Below the pieces are notes generated by a model. The model was not told where the DNA came from, did not search any database, and worked only from the letters and a program-made list of their open reading frames with translations. A DNA stretch of 64,000 nucleotides from NCBI RefSeq assembly GCF_050320395.1, contig NZ_CP144459.1, positions 2,294,001-2,358,000 on the forward strand. The letters are read 5' to 3'. Every line of letters starts with the position of its first letter. Position 1 is the first letter of the stretch. The translations under genes were made by a program, and so were the position numbers. This document shows positions 1 through 7,219 of the stretch, one piece after another. The DNA comes from Treponema_C sp050320395 (GTDB lineage: Bacteria > Spirochaetota > Spirochaetia > Treponematales > Treponemataceae).

Positions 1-341
1 GAGGCATAACATTTTTACATATGTGCAAAGAAAATCTTGATTTAAACCGCTATGCCAATTATATGCCCATGACAGATGTAGTAAACTGGGGTATTGCCGA
101 AACGGGTATTACACTTGAGCAAGGACGCAAACTGTTCCCCAATAAAACCGTTTTGGGAGGTCTTGCGAACAGAAGCGGTGTTTTAATAAACGGGACAACA
201 GAGGAAATAACAAATGCCGTTCAGGATATTATCCGTTCTTTCGGCAAAACCGGATTCATCCTCGGGGCGGACTGTACGCTTCCGACCGAGATTCCCTATA
301 ACAGGATATATACGGCGGTAACAGCCGCTCGTACAAAATAG
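1..341 (+). CDS. Uroporphyrinogen decarboxylase-family protein, C-terminal end (partial)
   Basis: The frame is open from the left edge, so the true start lies outside the window; about 113 residues are visible. The ending (GGLANRSGVLINGTTEEI, then GFILGADCTLP and a final alpha helix) matches the last beta-alpha units of the URO-D/MtaA/CmuA TIM-barrel family. True URO-D makes haem precursors, but many paralogues are methyltransferases or are uncharacterised. Nothing here allows that choice, and no haem gene is close. The gene ends 8 bases before the ribosome-binding site and start of the solute-binding lipoprotein, so it is probably in the same operon as the sugar importer. That linkage favours a catabolic or methyl-transfer paralogue over haem synthesis; this is inference. 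Confidence 0.75.
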   Translation, partial: GITFLHMCKENLDLNRYANYMPMTDVVNWGIAETGITLEQGRKLFPNKTVLGGLANRSGVLINGTTEEITNAVQDIIRSFGKTGFILGADCTLPTEIPYNRIYTAVTAARTK

Positions 342-349
342 GAGGACGT

Positions 350-1720
350 ATGAAAAAATCAGTAACTCGATTTGCCGCAATTTTAGCTCTCTTTTCTTCC
401 CTTTTTATCAGCTGCTCGGGGGAAAAAGGAGCCGCCGCACAAAAGGCATCTGAAAAAACCGTATATCCCGCCGGAACGGTTATTATCTACGGACACGGGC
501 AGCCGCAATACCTCAAACAGTATTTCGATGCATGGCTCGAGCGCAACCGTGATATTGCACCCGAAGTATCAATCGAAATTGTACAAACCAAGGGAGCCGC
601 CGCTTCTCGTGAAAAAATCACAATGACCTATCTTGCAGGTGCATACGCGGATTTACCCGATGCGGTTTACCTCGATCCTGTTAACTTGATGGATTTGGCC
701 AAGGGAAACATTGTAAAAGATGAAACGGATTTTGTACAGCCGTTTATCAGCCAACTTGTAGACGGTGCCGTAAATGATGCAAAATACAAAGGCCGTATAT
801 ACGGCTTACCCGAATCGGTTCGTCCGCAGGTTTTATTTTACAACAAAGCCGTCTTTGACAAATACGGAGTCGACCCTGCACAAATGAGCACAATGGACGG
901 TTATATTGAAGCGGGACGAAAACTCAAAGCAAAAAGCGGAGGAAAAGTATACCTTTCATATATCGACCCGGGTTCTCTTACATGGCGGTATTGGGGCCGC
1001 CGCGGATTAATGCCGCAGGCAAATGCACGAATTTGGGATAATGACGGAAACATTGTTATCGGAAATGATGAAGGAACAAAACTTGCATTCGGTACGCTCG
1101 ATACGATGAATAAAGAAGGTTTGCTGCTTAAATCGGCAATAATGCAGCCGGCCCTGTATGATGCCATGCGCCGGGGCGAAGTTGCAACTTTTTATATCGG
1201 TGCATTTTGGGATGAATTTATCCGCAAAAACGTAACCGAAACGTCGGGCCAATGGCGGGTTATGACTGCTCCGGTTTTTGCATCTATCGGCAAAGCGGGT
1301 GCACCGGTTGCTTCTTATTTTGCCGTAATAAACAAACCGGAAGGAAAATATACCGGGCTGGTCGAAAAATTGTGGAAAGATTTTCACTTCGACAACGAGC
1401 CTCGTAAAGAATGGGTAAACAAAATGGTTGCTCAAAACGCACCCTACGCCAACCCGATTTCTCTTGAAATGCTCAAAGATCCTTTTTGGAAAGAAGCGGC
1501 GGAATTTTACGGCGGTCAATCATTCCGTGAAATGGAAGGAAAGGGGCTTGAAAACAGCAGTACAAACCTGATTGTAACGCCGCAGGATGCCGAAGCCGAT
1601 AAAATCATCAGTGCGGAACTTGAAAAATATGTAGCGGGAAACCAATCCATGCCGCAAGCAATTGCGAATATGAATAAGAATTTAAAGAGTAAAATCGGTA
1701 AAGCCGAAATAGCACGTTAA
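350..1720 (+). CDS. ABC transporter extracellular solute-binding lipoprotein (family 1, sugar type)
   Basis: A 456-residue periplasmic binding protein of the MalE/UgpB class that would deliver a sugar or sugar derivative to the two permeases that follow. A basic N-terminus, a hydrophobic stretch and a lipobox ending at Cys22 (LFISC) mark it as a lipoprotein; spirochaete lipoboxes are often this loose. A strong AGGAGG-type ribosome site precedes the ATG. The mature part has family-1 features such as IYGLPESVRPQVLFYNKAVF and a GAFWDEF segment. The ligand cannot be read from the sequence. A GC-rich stem-loop lies between this gene and the first permease, as is common where binding protein is made in excess. 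No ATP-binding subunit is encoded here, so a shared MsmK/UgpC-type ATPase elsewhere is expected. Confidence 0.88.
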   Translation: MKKSVTRFAAILALFSSLFISCSGEKGAAAQKASEKTVYPAGTVIIYGHGQPQYLKQYFDAWLERNRDIAPEVSIEIVQTKGAAASREKITMTYLAGAYADLPDAVYLDPVNLMDLAKGNIVKDETDFVQPFISQLVDGAVNDAKYKGRIYGLPESVRPQVLFYNKAVFDKYGVDPAQMSTMDGYIEAGRKLKAKSGGKVYLSYIDPGSLTWRYWGRRGLMPQANARIWDNDGNIVIGNDEGTKLAFGTLDTMNKEGLLLKSAIMQPALYDAMRRGEVATFYIGAFWDEFIRKNVTETSGQWRVMTAPVFASIGKAGAPVASYFAVINKPEGKYTGLVEKLWKDFHFDNEPRKEWVNKMVAQNAPYANPISLEMLKDPFWKEAAEFYGGQSFREMEGKGLENSSTNLIVTPQDAEADKIISAELEKYVAGNQSMPQAIANMNKNLKSKIGKAEIAR

Positions 1721-1738
1721 TAATTCAGTCTAATAATT

Positions 1739-1770
1739 CCGGGGCGGAAATTCTTATCACACCGTCCCGG
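1739..1770 (+). other. Stem-loop between binding-protein and permease genes
   Basis: CCGGGGCGG at 1739-1747 pairs with CCGTCCCGG at 1762-1770 (nine pairs, one of them G-U) around a 14-base loop. There is no following T-run, so a full terminator is unlikely. The position fits an mRNA-stabilising or partial-termination element that keeps binding-protein mRNA above permease mRNA. The structure is seen directly; the role is inferred from other sugar ABC operons. Confidence 0.55.
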
Positions 1771-1805
1771 AGACTTTTGCCGAAGCAACCTATAGGGAAA
1801 TGCAT

Positions 1806-2675
1806 ATGATAAAAACCTTGATTAGGTACAAAAGCCCCTACCTGTTTATTTTGCCTTTTTTTATTTTGTTCTTTGTATTTCAGCTTATCCCCTTTTTGTG
1901 GACGGTTGTAATCAGCTTTACCGAGTGGAACGGTATCGGAAGCCCCCGGCCGGCAGGTTTATTTAATTATACTCAAATGTTAAAGGACGATATGTTTTGG
2001 GAATCGTTTTTTAACACCTTTGTATATTGGATAAGCGGATTTTGCGGTATTATAGTATTCGCCGTCATTACGGCAAATTTGCTTAACTTTAAAAATCTGA
2101 ACGGACGAGCGGCATATAAAACAATATTATTTCTTCCGAATGTATGCGCGGCAATTGCCATGGGCCTCATTTTTCGCATGATTTTTGATGATAATGTCGG
2201 CTTAATAAATGAAGTACTGGTTTCACTGGGCGGAACAAGAATTCCCTGGCTTACCGGTACCGCATTCTCAAAGATTCCCGTTATTTTTTTAAATATATGG
2301 CGCAATACACCCTGGTTTACCATGATAGTCCTATCCGGCCTTTTGAATATTCCTTCAGAATATTATGAAGCGGCAACCGTAGACGGCGCAAATATTTTCC
2401 AGCAGTTTTTTAAAATAACGCTGCCTTCACTGAGAAATATTTTATTTTTTTGTTTTATAACGGTAACGGTTGACTCTTGGAAGCTGTTTAACGAATCCTA
2501 TATTTTACCCGGCCCCGGAACATCAAACACATCGTTGTTTCAGTATATGTATGAATCCGGTTTTAGAATCTTTAAAATGGGCTATGCCTCCGCACTCGGA
2601 GTTGTGCTCATTTGTATTTTGCTGATTATTTCGAGCATACAGTTTTTCGTAAAAAAACGATCGGGAGAATTATAA
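1806..2675 (+). CDS. Sugar ABC transporter permease, MalF/UgpA type
   Basis: A 289-residue inner-membrane permease with about six hydrophobic segments, the first at residues 12-35. The EAA-loop signature that contacts the ATPase is visible as EAATVDGANIFQQFFKITLP near residue 198. It starts at the second of two close ATGs (1800 and 1806), because the AGGG ribosome site lies about eight bases from the second and only two from the first. It forms a heterodimer with the next permease. Together with the upstream lipoprotein this makes an importer lacking only its ATPase. The substrate is unknown; the family covers di- and oligosaccharides and glycerol-3-phosphate. Confidence 0.88.
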   Translation: MIKTLIRYKSPYLFILPFFILFFVFQLIPFLWTVVISFTEWNGIGSPRPAGLFNYTQMLKDDMFWESFFNTFVYWISGFCGIIVFAVITANLLNFKNLNGRAAYKTILFLPNVCAAIAMGLIFRMIFDDNVGLINEVLVSLGGTRIPWLTGTAFSKIPVIFLNIWRNTPWFTMIVLSGLLNIPSEYYEAATVDGANIFQQFFKITLPSLRNILFFCFITVTVDSWKLFNESYILPGPGTSNTSLFQYMYESGFRIFKMGYASALGVVLICILLIISSIQFFVKKRSGEL

Positions 2676-2707
2676 TCCGGCATGCGATATTATTTAAGGA
2701 GAAATCC

Positions 2708-3547
2708 GTGAACAAAACCGGAATAAAATCTACACCTGCAAGCTTTATTTACACACTGCTTGTAATTACAAGCATTCTCAGTTTATTTCCCATACTCTGG
2801 ATGTGCTTTATATCGTTTAAAAGCCCCGGAGAAAGTATAAGCGGTATTAATTCCATACTTGTGCGCAGCCCGACAGCGGACAACTACCGCCGGCTTTTCG
2901 AGCTTGTACCCATAGAAAAAAATTTTTTTAACAGCCTCTTTACTACTGCTGTAGGAACCGTAACCAGTTTGTTTTTTTGCGCGTTAGCCGGATTTGCATT
3001 CGCGAAATACCGCTTTCCCGGAAGATATGTTCTTTTTTACTTTATCGTTCTTACCATGCTGCTTCCGCCTGAAATCGGTTCCGTTCCTCTGTTTATAATT
3101 ATGCGCAAACTGCACTTGATAAACAGTTTGTGGTCATTAATTATTCCCCGAATCGCTACCGCTGTCGGAATTTTTTATATGCGCCAGTATATTCTGGATG
3201 TGCCGAACGACCTTGTTGACGCATCAAAAATTGACGGATGCTCCGACTTCGGTATTTTTATCCGTATTATATTGCCTGTAATTCAGCCGGCGCTTGCCTC
3301 TTGGGCGGCAGTAACCGTCATTGCACGATGGAATGATTTTTTTTGGCCCCTGCTGTTTTTACAAAAAACATCAAAATACACACTTATGGTTTCAATTTCG
3401 CTTTTACCGGTAAGTGACGGACTGTCAACCCCCTGGCCGGTCATTCTGGCAGGCTGTACTTTGGTGGTTGTTCCCATTGTCGTTTTATACATTTTTTTAC
3501 AAAATTTTCAAAAAGCGGGACTTATTTCCGGTGCAGTAAAAGGATAA
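2708..3547 (+). CDS. Sugar ABC transporter permease, MalG/UgpE type (GTG start)
   Basis: A 279-residue permease, partner of the preceding one. It has six predicted membrane spans and an EAA-like loop, DASKIDGCSDFGIFIRIILP. The frame is open further upstream into the previous gene, but the start is taken as GTG at 2708: an AAGGAG ribosome site sits seven bases before it and the protein then begins like its family (a short polar head, then a membrane span). That leaves 32 bases between the two permease genes. It imports the ligand brought by the upstream lipoprotein, using an ATPase that must come from elsewhere. Confidence 0.87.
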   Translation: MNKTGIKSTPASFIYTLLVITSILSLFPILWMCFISFKSPGESISGINSILVRSPTADNYRRLFELVPIEKNFFNSLFTTAVGTVTSLFFCALAGFAFAKYRFPGRYVLFYFIVLTMLLPPEIGSVPLFIIMRKLHLINSLWSLIIPRIATAVGIFYMRQYILDVPNDLVDASKIDGCSDFGIFIRIILPVIQPALASWAAVTVIARWNDFFWPLLFLQKTSKYTLMVSISLLPVSDGLSTPWPVILAGCTLVVVPIVVLYIFLQNFQKAGLISGAVKG

Positions 3548-3558
3548 CAAAGATTAAT

Positions 3559-4200
3559 ATGAAAAAAGCGGATTCGCTCAAAGATATGTTGTACAAAAAT
3601 TTACTTGATGATATTACCCGCGGACTTTATCCTGCCGGTTCAATCGTTACAGAACGTATGCTGACGGAAAAATACCAAGTAAGTAAAACGCCGGTACGCG
3701 AGGCATTAATTCAATTATGTAATGAAGGTATTATACTTAATATGCCGCGTTACGGATATCAGGTCGTACAAATCGGTACAAAAGATATTATTGATGTACT
3801 TGAATTACGAATTATTCTTGAAATTTCCGCTTTGGAGAAAACATTGCCGGTTATTTCGGAGCGGCAGATTGATGCTTTGCAAAAAAATACAGAACAAGCC
3901 GGTTCTATGGCAAATGAAAAAGATATATTAAAACATTGGGAGCATAATACCTCGTTTCATCTTTTGCTCTGTTCATTCAGCGGAAATGTTTTTTTTTACG
4001 AACACTTAAAGCAGGTTTTGGAATTTTGTGCCCGTGCTGCGAGTCAATACTTTCGGCATATTTGGAACGAAAATAAAAGTTCGGACGGCTCCAACCATCG
4101 GTTGCTGGTTGAATTGATTCGCAAAAAAAAACATACCGAAGCAAAAAAGCTGCTTGTAACCGATATAAGAGCATTTACAGACAGCCTTCCCCGATTATAG
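3559..4200 (+). CDS. GntR-family transcriptional regulator (FadR/FCD subfamily)
   Basis: A 213-residue regulator with an N-terminal winged helix-turn-helix (residues about 8-75, with LTEKYQVSKTPVREALIQL as the recognition region) and a helical FCD ligand domain (from about residue 80). FCD members bind small organic acids, often through a metal held by Asp and His residues. The gene starts 11 bases after the second permease and is followed closely by the desulfidase-family gene, so it probably controls this catabolic operon in response to the substrate or a product. The operator cannot be proposed because the operon promoter is outside the window. Confidence 0.88.
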   Translation: MKKADSLKDMLYKNLLDDITRGLYPAGSIVTERMLTEKYQVSKTPVREALIQLCNEGIILNMPRYGYQVVQIGTKDIIDVLELRIILEISALEKTLPVISERQIDALQKNTEQAGSMANEKDILKHWEHNTSFHLLLCSFSGNVFFYEHLKQVLEFCARAASQYFRHIWNENKSSDGSNHRLLVELIRKKKHTEAKKLLVTDIRAFTDSLPRL

Positions 4201-4213
4201 CAAAGGATAAAAA

Positions 4214-5509
4214 ATGTCATTATCAAAAGACAAATATGAAACATATGTACACATCTTACAGGAAGAACTTGTTCCTGCACTCGGCTGTACCGAACCTATT
4301 TCACTTGCCTTCGCGGCGGCAAAGGCTGCAGAAACCCTTGCAGCGATTCCCGATAGAGTAATTGTAGAAGCCAGCGGGAATATTATAAAAAACGTAAAAA
4401 GTGTTATCGTGCCCAACAGTAAAGGTTTAAAAGGTATTGAAGCCGCAGCGGCAATGGGAATCTTCGCCGCAGATTCGTCCCGCAAACTTGAAGTTTTAAG
4501 CGGCATACAGCCCGAGCAGATAAAAAAAGCACGAAATTTTTTGATGAGGAATCCGATAGAAGTATATTTATTAAAAACACCGGCAAAGTTGCATTTTACA
4601 ATCGAAGTTTTTAGCGGTACAGACAGCGCTTTTGTAGAGATAATGCATCAGCACACAGACATCGTCAAAATTGTAAAAAACGGAACTGTCCTTTTCGACA
4701 AACCCGCTCAACCGGAAAACAGCTTATCCGGCCTTACCGACCGTACCTGTTTGAATGTTGAAGATATTTTTACCTTTGCCCAAACGGTACAGCTTAACGA
4801 TATACGTAAAATAATCGAACGTCAAATAGAATATAATACACGTATTGCACAAGAGGGATTGCGCAGCTCATACGGAGCCAATGTCGGTGCAAATCTGCTT
4901 AAATATTACGGAAACGACATTAAAACACGTGCACGTGCGGCAGCGGCTGCCGGTTCGGATGCACGCATGAGCGGCTGTGTGTTTCCCGTTGTAATTAATT
5001 CAGGCAGCGGTAATCAGGGAATTGCGGTTTCGCTTCCGGTTATCGAGTACGCCCGGTTCCTCAAAGCGGACAACGAAAAACTTATTCGAGCTTTGGTATT
5101 CAGTAACTTACTTGCCATTCATCAAAAAACCGCAATAGGACGCCTTTCGGCATATTGCGGAGCAGTCAGTGCAGCTTGCGGAAGCGGTGCCGGTATTACC
5201 TATTTATGCGGCGGCAGTTATGAACAAATATGTAAAACCATTACCAATACGCTGGCAAACGTTTCCGGTATAATTTGCGACGGCGCAAAACCCTCTTGTG
5301 CGGCAAAAATCGCTTCCGCCGTAGATGCCGCAATTATGGCTCATTGCCTTTCTTTTGAAAGCACATCCTTTCAAACCGGTGACGGCATAATAAAGTCCGA
5401 CATAGAAAAAACCATAGGCTGCGTCGGAAAACTTGCCGCCGACGGAATGGTTAAAACCGATGAAACAATTCTCGATATAATGGGATATACTGCAGAAACC
5501 AAAAAGTAG
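4214..5509 (+). CDS. L-cysteine desulfidase / serine dehydratase-alpha-like protein (UPF0597, CyuA family)
   Basis: A 431-residue cytoplasmic enzyme of the iron-sulphur L-cysteine desulfidase / UPF0597 family, related to the alpha subunit of iron-sulphur serine dehydratases. Characterised members turn cysteine into pyruvate, ammonia and sulphide. Family hallmarks are the N-terminal ALGCTEPISLAFAAAKA, the central GSGNQGIAVSLPV, and a Cys/Gly-rich C-terminal half with AACGSGAGITYLCGG and IICDGAKPSCAAK, whose cysteines are the probable cluster ligands. An AAAGGA ribosome site precedes the ATG, 13 bases after the regulator. Cysteine degradation is plausible for oral treponemes, which produce sulphide, but other beta-eliminated amino acids are possible. 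Its link to a sugar importer and a URO-D-like protein is unexplained. Confidence 0.75.
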   Translation: MSLSKDKYETYVHILQEELVPALGCTEPISLAFAAAKAAETLAAIPDRVIVEASGNIIKNVKSVIVPNSKGLKGIEAAAAMGIFAADSSRKLEVLSGIQPEQIKKARNFLMRNPIEVYLLKTPAKLHFTIEVFSGTDSAFVEIMHQHTDIVKIVKNGTVLFDKPAQPENSLSGLTDRTCLNVEDIFTFAQTVQLNDIRKIIERQIEYNTRIAQEGLRSSYGANVGANLLKYYGNDIKTRARAAAAAGSDARMSGCVFPVVINSGSGNQGIAVSLPVIEYARFLKADNEKLIRALVFSNLLAIHQKTAIGRLSAYCGAVSAACGSGAGITYLCGGSYEQICKTITNTLANVSGIICDGAKPSCAAKIASAVDAAIMAHCLSFESTSFQTGDGIIKSDIEKTIGCVGKLAADGMVKTDETILDIMGYTAETKK

Positions 5510-5549
5510 TTTCAGCCCCCTCCCCGCCCTTACCGTATTCGGGTTGTCC

Positions 5550-5593
5550 AAAGAACCGGCGGCTTTCCGGTATCTAAAGAGCCGGCGGCTTTT
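5550..5593. terminator. Convergent terminator region with an imperfect direct repeat
   Basis: AAAGAGCC-GGC-GGCTTTT at 5576-5593 is a short GC stem flanked by A and T runs and can work in both directions, as expected between the convergent desulfidase and phosphofructokinase genes. The 17 bases at 5550-5566 are nearly the same sequence (one mismatch), so the element looks duplicated. Confidence 0.6.
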
Positions 5594-5610
5594 CAGACAG
5601 TCCCGTTTTA

Positions 5611-6987
5611 TCAGCTTTCTTTAGACTTGCGGTTGCTTTGGGCAAGCAAAAAGTCCTTGTTTTTTAACATCAAAATAGGCTGCCCTGTTGCATCAATGAC
5701 ATCGCGCCACAGCGAACCTTCGGGATCTACCGTATTGCGGCGGCTTGTTACCAGACGTATAGGCAAATGCACATATTTATTATGGATGAGGCCGATAACC
5801 AGCTTTGTTTTGCCGGCCATCGCCGCATGAACGGCGTTGTTGCCCAAACGCTCGCAATAGATTGAGTCCGTTGCACTTGTCCGCGCCGAACGGATTTGAT
5901 AGCTCGGGTCGATATATTTTAAGTTTATCGGAATCTTTTTTTCGCCAAAGTATTCGGTTATTTTATCTTTTAAGAAAATGCCTATATCGCCGAGCTTTTT
6001 ATTTCCGGAGGCATCCTTGGCATCCGATGCTTTAAGCAGTTCCTGGCCTGCTCCTTCCGCAACGATAACCACCGCATGGTGCCGCCTTTTAATACGCTGT
6101 TCAAGAACGTCCAAAAAGCCGCCCTCCCCGTCCAAATGGAAGGGAACTTCGGGGATAAGACAAAAGTTCGCTTCGTGGCTTGCAAGAGCGGTAGCAGCGG
6201 CAATAAAGCCCGACTCGCGTCCCATAAGGCGGATAAGACCGATACCGTTTATTTGTGAATGCGCTTCCATGTGGGCGGCTGCAACGGTTTGAGTTGCCTG
6301 CTCAACAGCCGTATCAAAGCCGAACGATTTTTGAATAAATATAAGATCGTTATCTACGGTTTTCGGAACACCGACAACGGCAATTTTTAATCCGCGCTTT
6401 TCTATTTCTTCGGCAACTTCCAAGGCTCCGCGCTGGGTACCGTCGCCGCCGATAATAAAAATCATATTTAAATTAAGAGCTTCAATCGCATCGACAATTT
6501 CTATAACGCGGTCGCCCCCGCCGCGGCTTGTTCCCAAAAAGGAGCCGCCGGATTTATGAATATCGTCAACCAAGTCCGGATTTAAATCTATTGTGTCGTA
6601 GCCGGATTCCGAAAAAAGGCCTTGAAAGCCGAAACGGATACCCCGGATACGGCGCACTCCGTAACGGTTCCACAGACAGCGTACGACCGAGCGGATAACG
6701 TCATTTAATCCCGGACACAAACCGCCGCAGGTCATAATGCCGGCATTTACGTGTTTCGGGTTAAAATAAATAAATTCGCGCGGTCCGGCTTTTTGAATAA
6801 GATTGTTATTGTAAGCTTCGGCCTCGGTTTCAAGGACGTTATCATAGACATCGACATTATAGCGGATAAAATCGTCATCCTTTACATAGTTTGCAATAAA
6901 ATCGCCGTACACCTTCGACAGCATAATCGGCGACGGGACCTTACAGGGGCCCAGCTGATCAACGGTAAAATCGAATACACCTTTCAT
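5611..6987 (-). CDS. pfkA: 6-phosphofructokinase, probably ATP-dependent (PfkA family, clade with Lys in PKT)
   Basis: A 458-residue cytoplasmic enzyme that phosphorylates fructose 6-phosphate in glycolysis. Its motifs are MTCGGLCPGLN near residue 85, GGDGTQRGA at 180-188, and VPKTVDND at 207-214, whose Asp212 is the catalytic base. Gly183 points to ATP; pyrophosphate enzymes usually have Asp there. Lys209 is the type found in pyrophosphate enzymes and in the trypanosome/plant/spirochaete ATP group. The length and the long N-terminal extension fit that group and not the 320-residue E. coli type or the 550-residue pyrophosphate enzymes of spirochaetes. A good AAAGGAG site precedes the ATG. The donor should be confirmed by assay. 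Confidence 0.85.
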   Translation of the reverse strand: MKGVFDFTVDQLGPCKVPSPIMLSKVYGDFIANYVKDDDFIRYNVDVYDNVLETEAEAYNNNLIQKAGPREFIYFNPKHVNAGIMTCGGLCPGLNDVIRSVVRCLWNRYGVRRIRGIRFGFQGLFSESGYDTIDLNPDLVDDIHKSGGSFLGTSRGGGDRVIEIVDAIEALNLNMIFIIGGDGTQRGALEVAEEIEKRGLKIAVVGVPKTVDNDLIFIQKSFGFDTAVEQATQTVAAAHMEAHSQINGIGLIRLMGRESGFIAAATALASHEANFCLIPEVPFHLDGEGGFLDVLEQRIKRRHHAVVIVAEGAGQELLKASDAKDASGNKKLGDIGIFLKDKITEYFGEKKIPINLKYIDPSYQIRSARTSATDSIYCERLGNNAVHAAMAGKTKLVIGLIHNKYVHLPIRLVTSRRNTVDPEGSLWRDVIDATGQPILMLKNKDFLLAQSNRKSKES

Positions 6988-7121
6988 TTATAATGCTCCT
7001 TTTGTTTATATCGTATTACGTATCGGGAAAAAAAGCAAGGTTTAAAGCAGTTGTCAAAGCTCCGGCACATGCTTTAATCCGATAAGGATTGAAAGCTCTA
7101 AGGAAAAATCAGGCGCCGTGC

Positions 7122-7150
7122 TTGATATTCTTGCATTTCTTCGATATAAT
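7122..7150 (+). promoter_or_regulatory. Predicted sigma-70 promoter of fusA
   Basis: TTGATA (7122-7127) and TATAAT (7145-7150) are separated by exactly 17 bases. Transcription would begin near 7157, leaving a leader of about 60 bases before the EF-G start. The leader holds a small perfect hairpin, TTGCAG-ATT-CTGCAA (7179-7193). Confidence 0.7.
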
Positions 7151-7219
7151 GCATATACTGTTTTTATACTGAAAATCATTGCAGATTCTGCAAAACTATA
7201 ATTGAGAGGTACGACAACT

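Noticed and set aside
5550..5593. Start of a CRISPR-like array (two similar 17-base units)
   Set aside because: Only two short units with no further copies and a terminator shape; it is a duplicated terminator arm.
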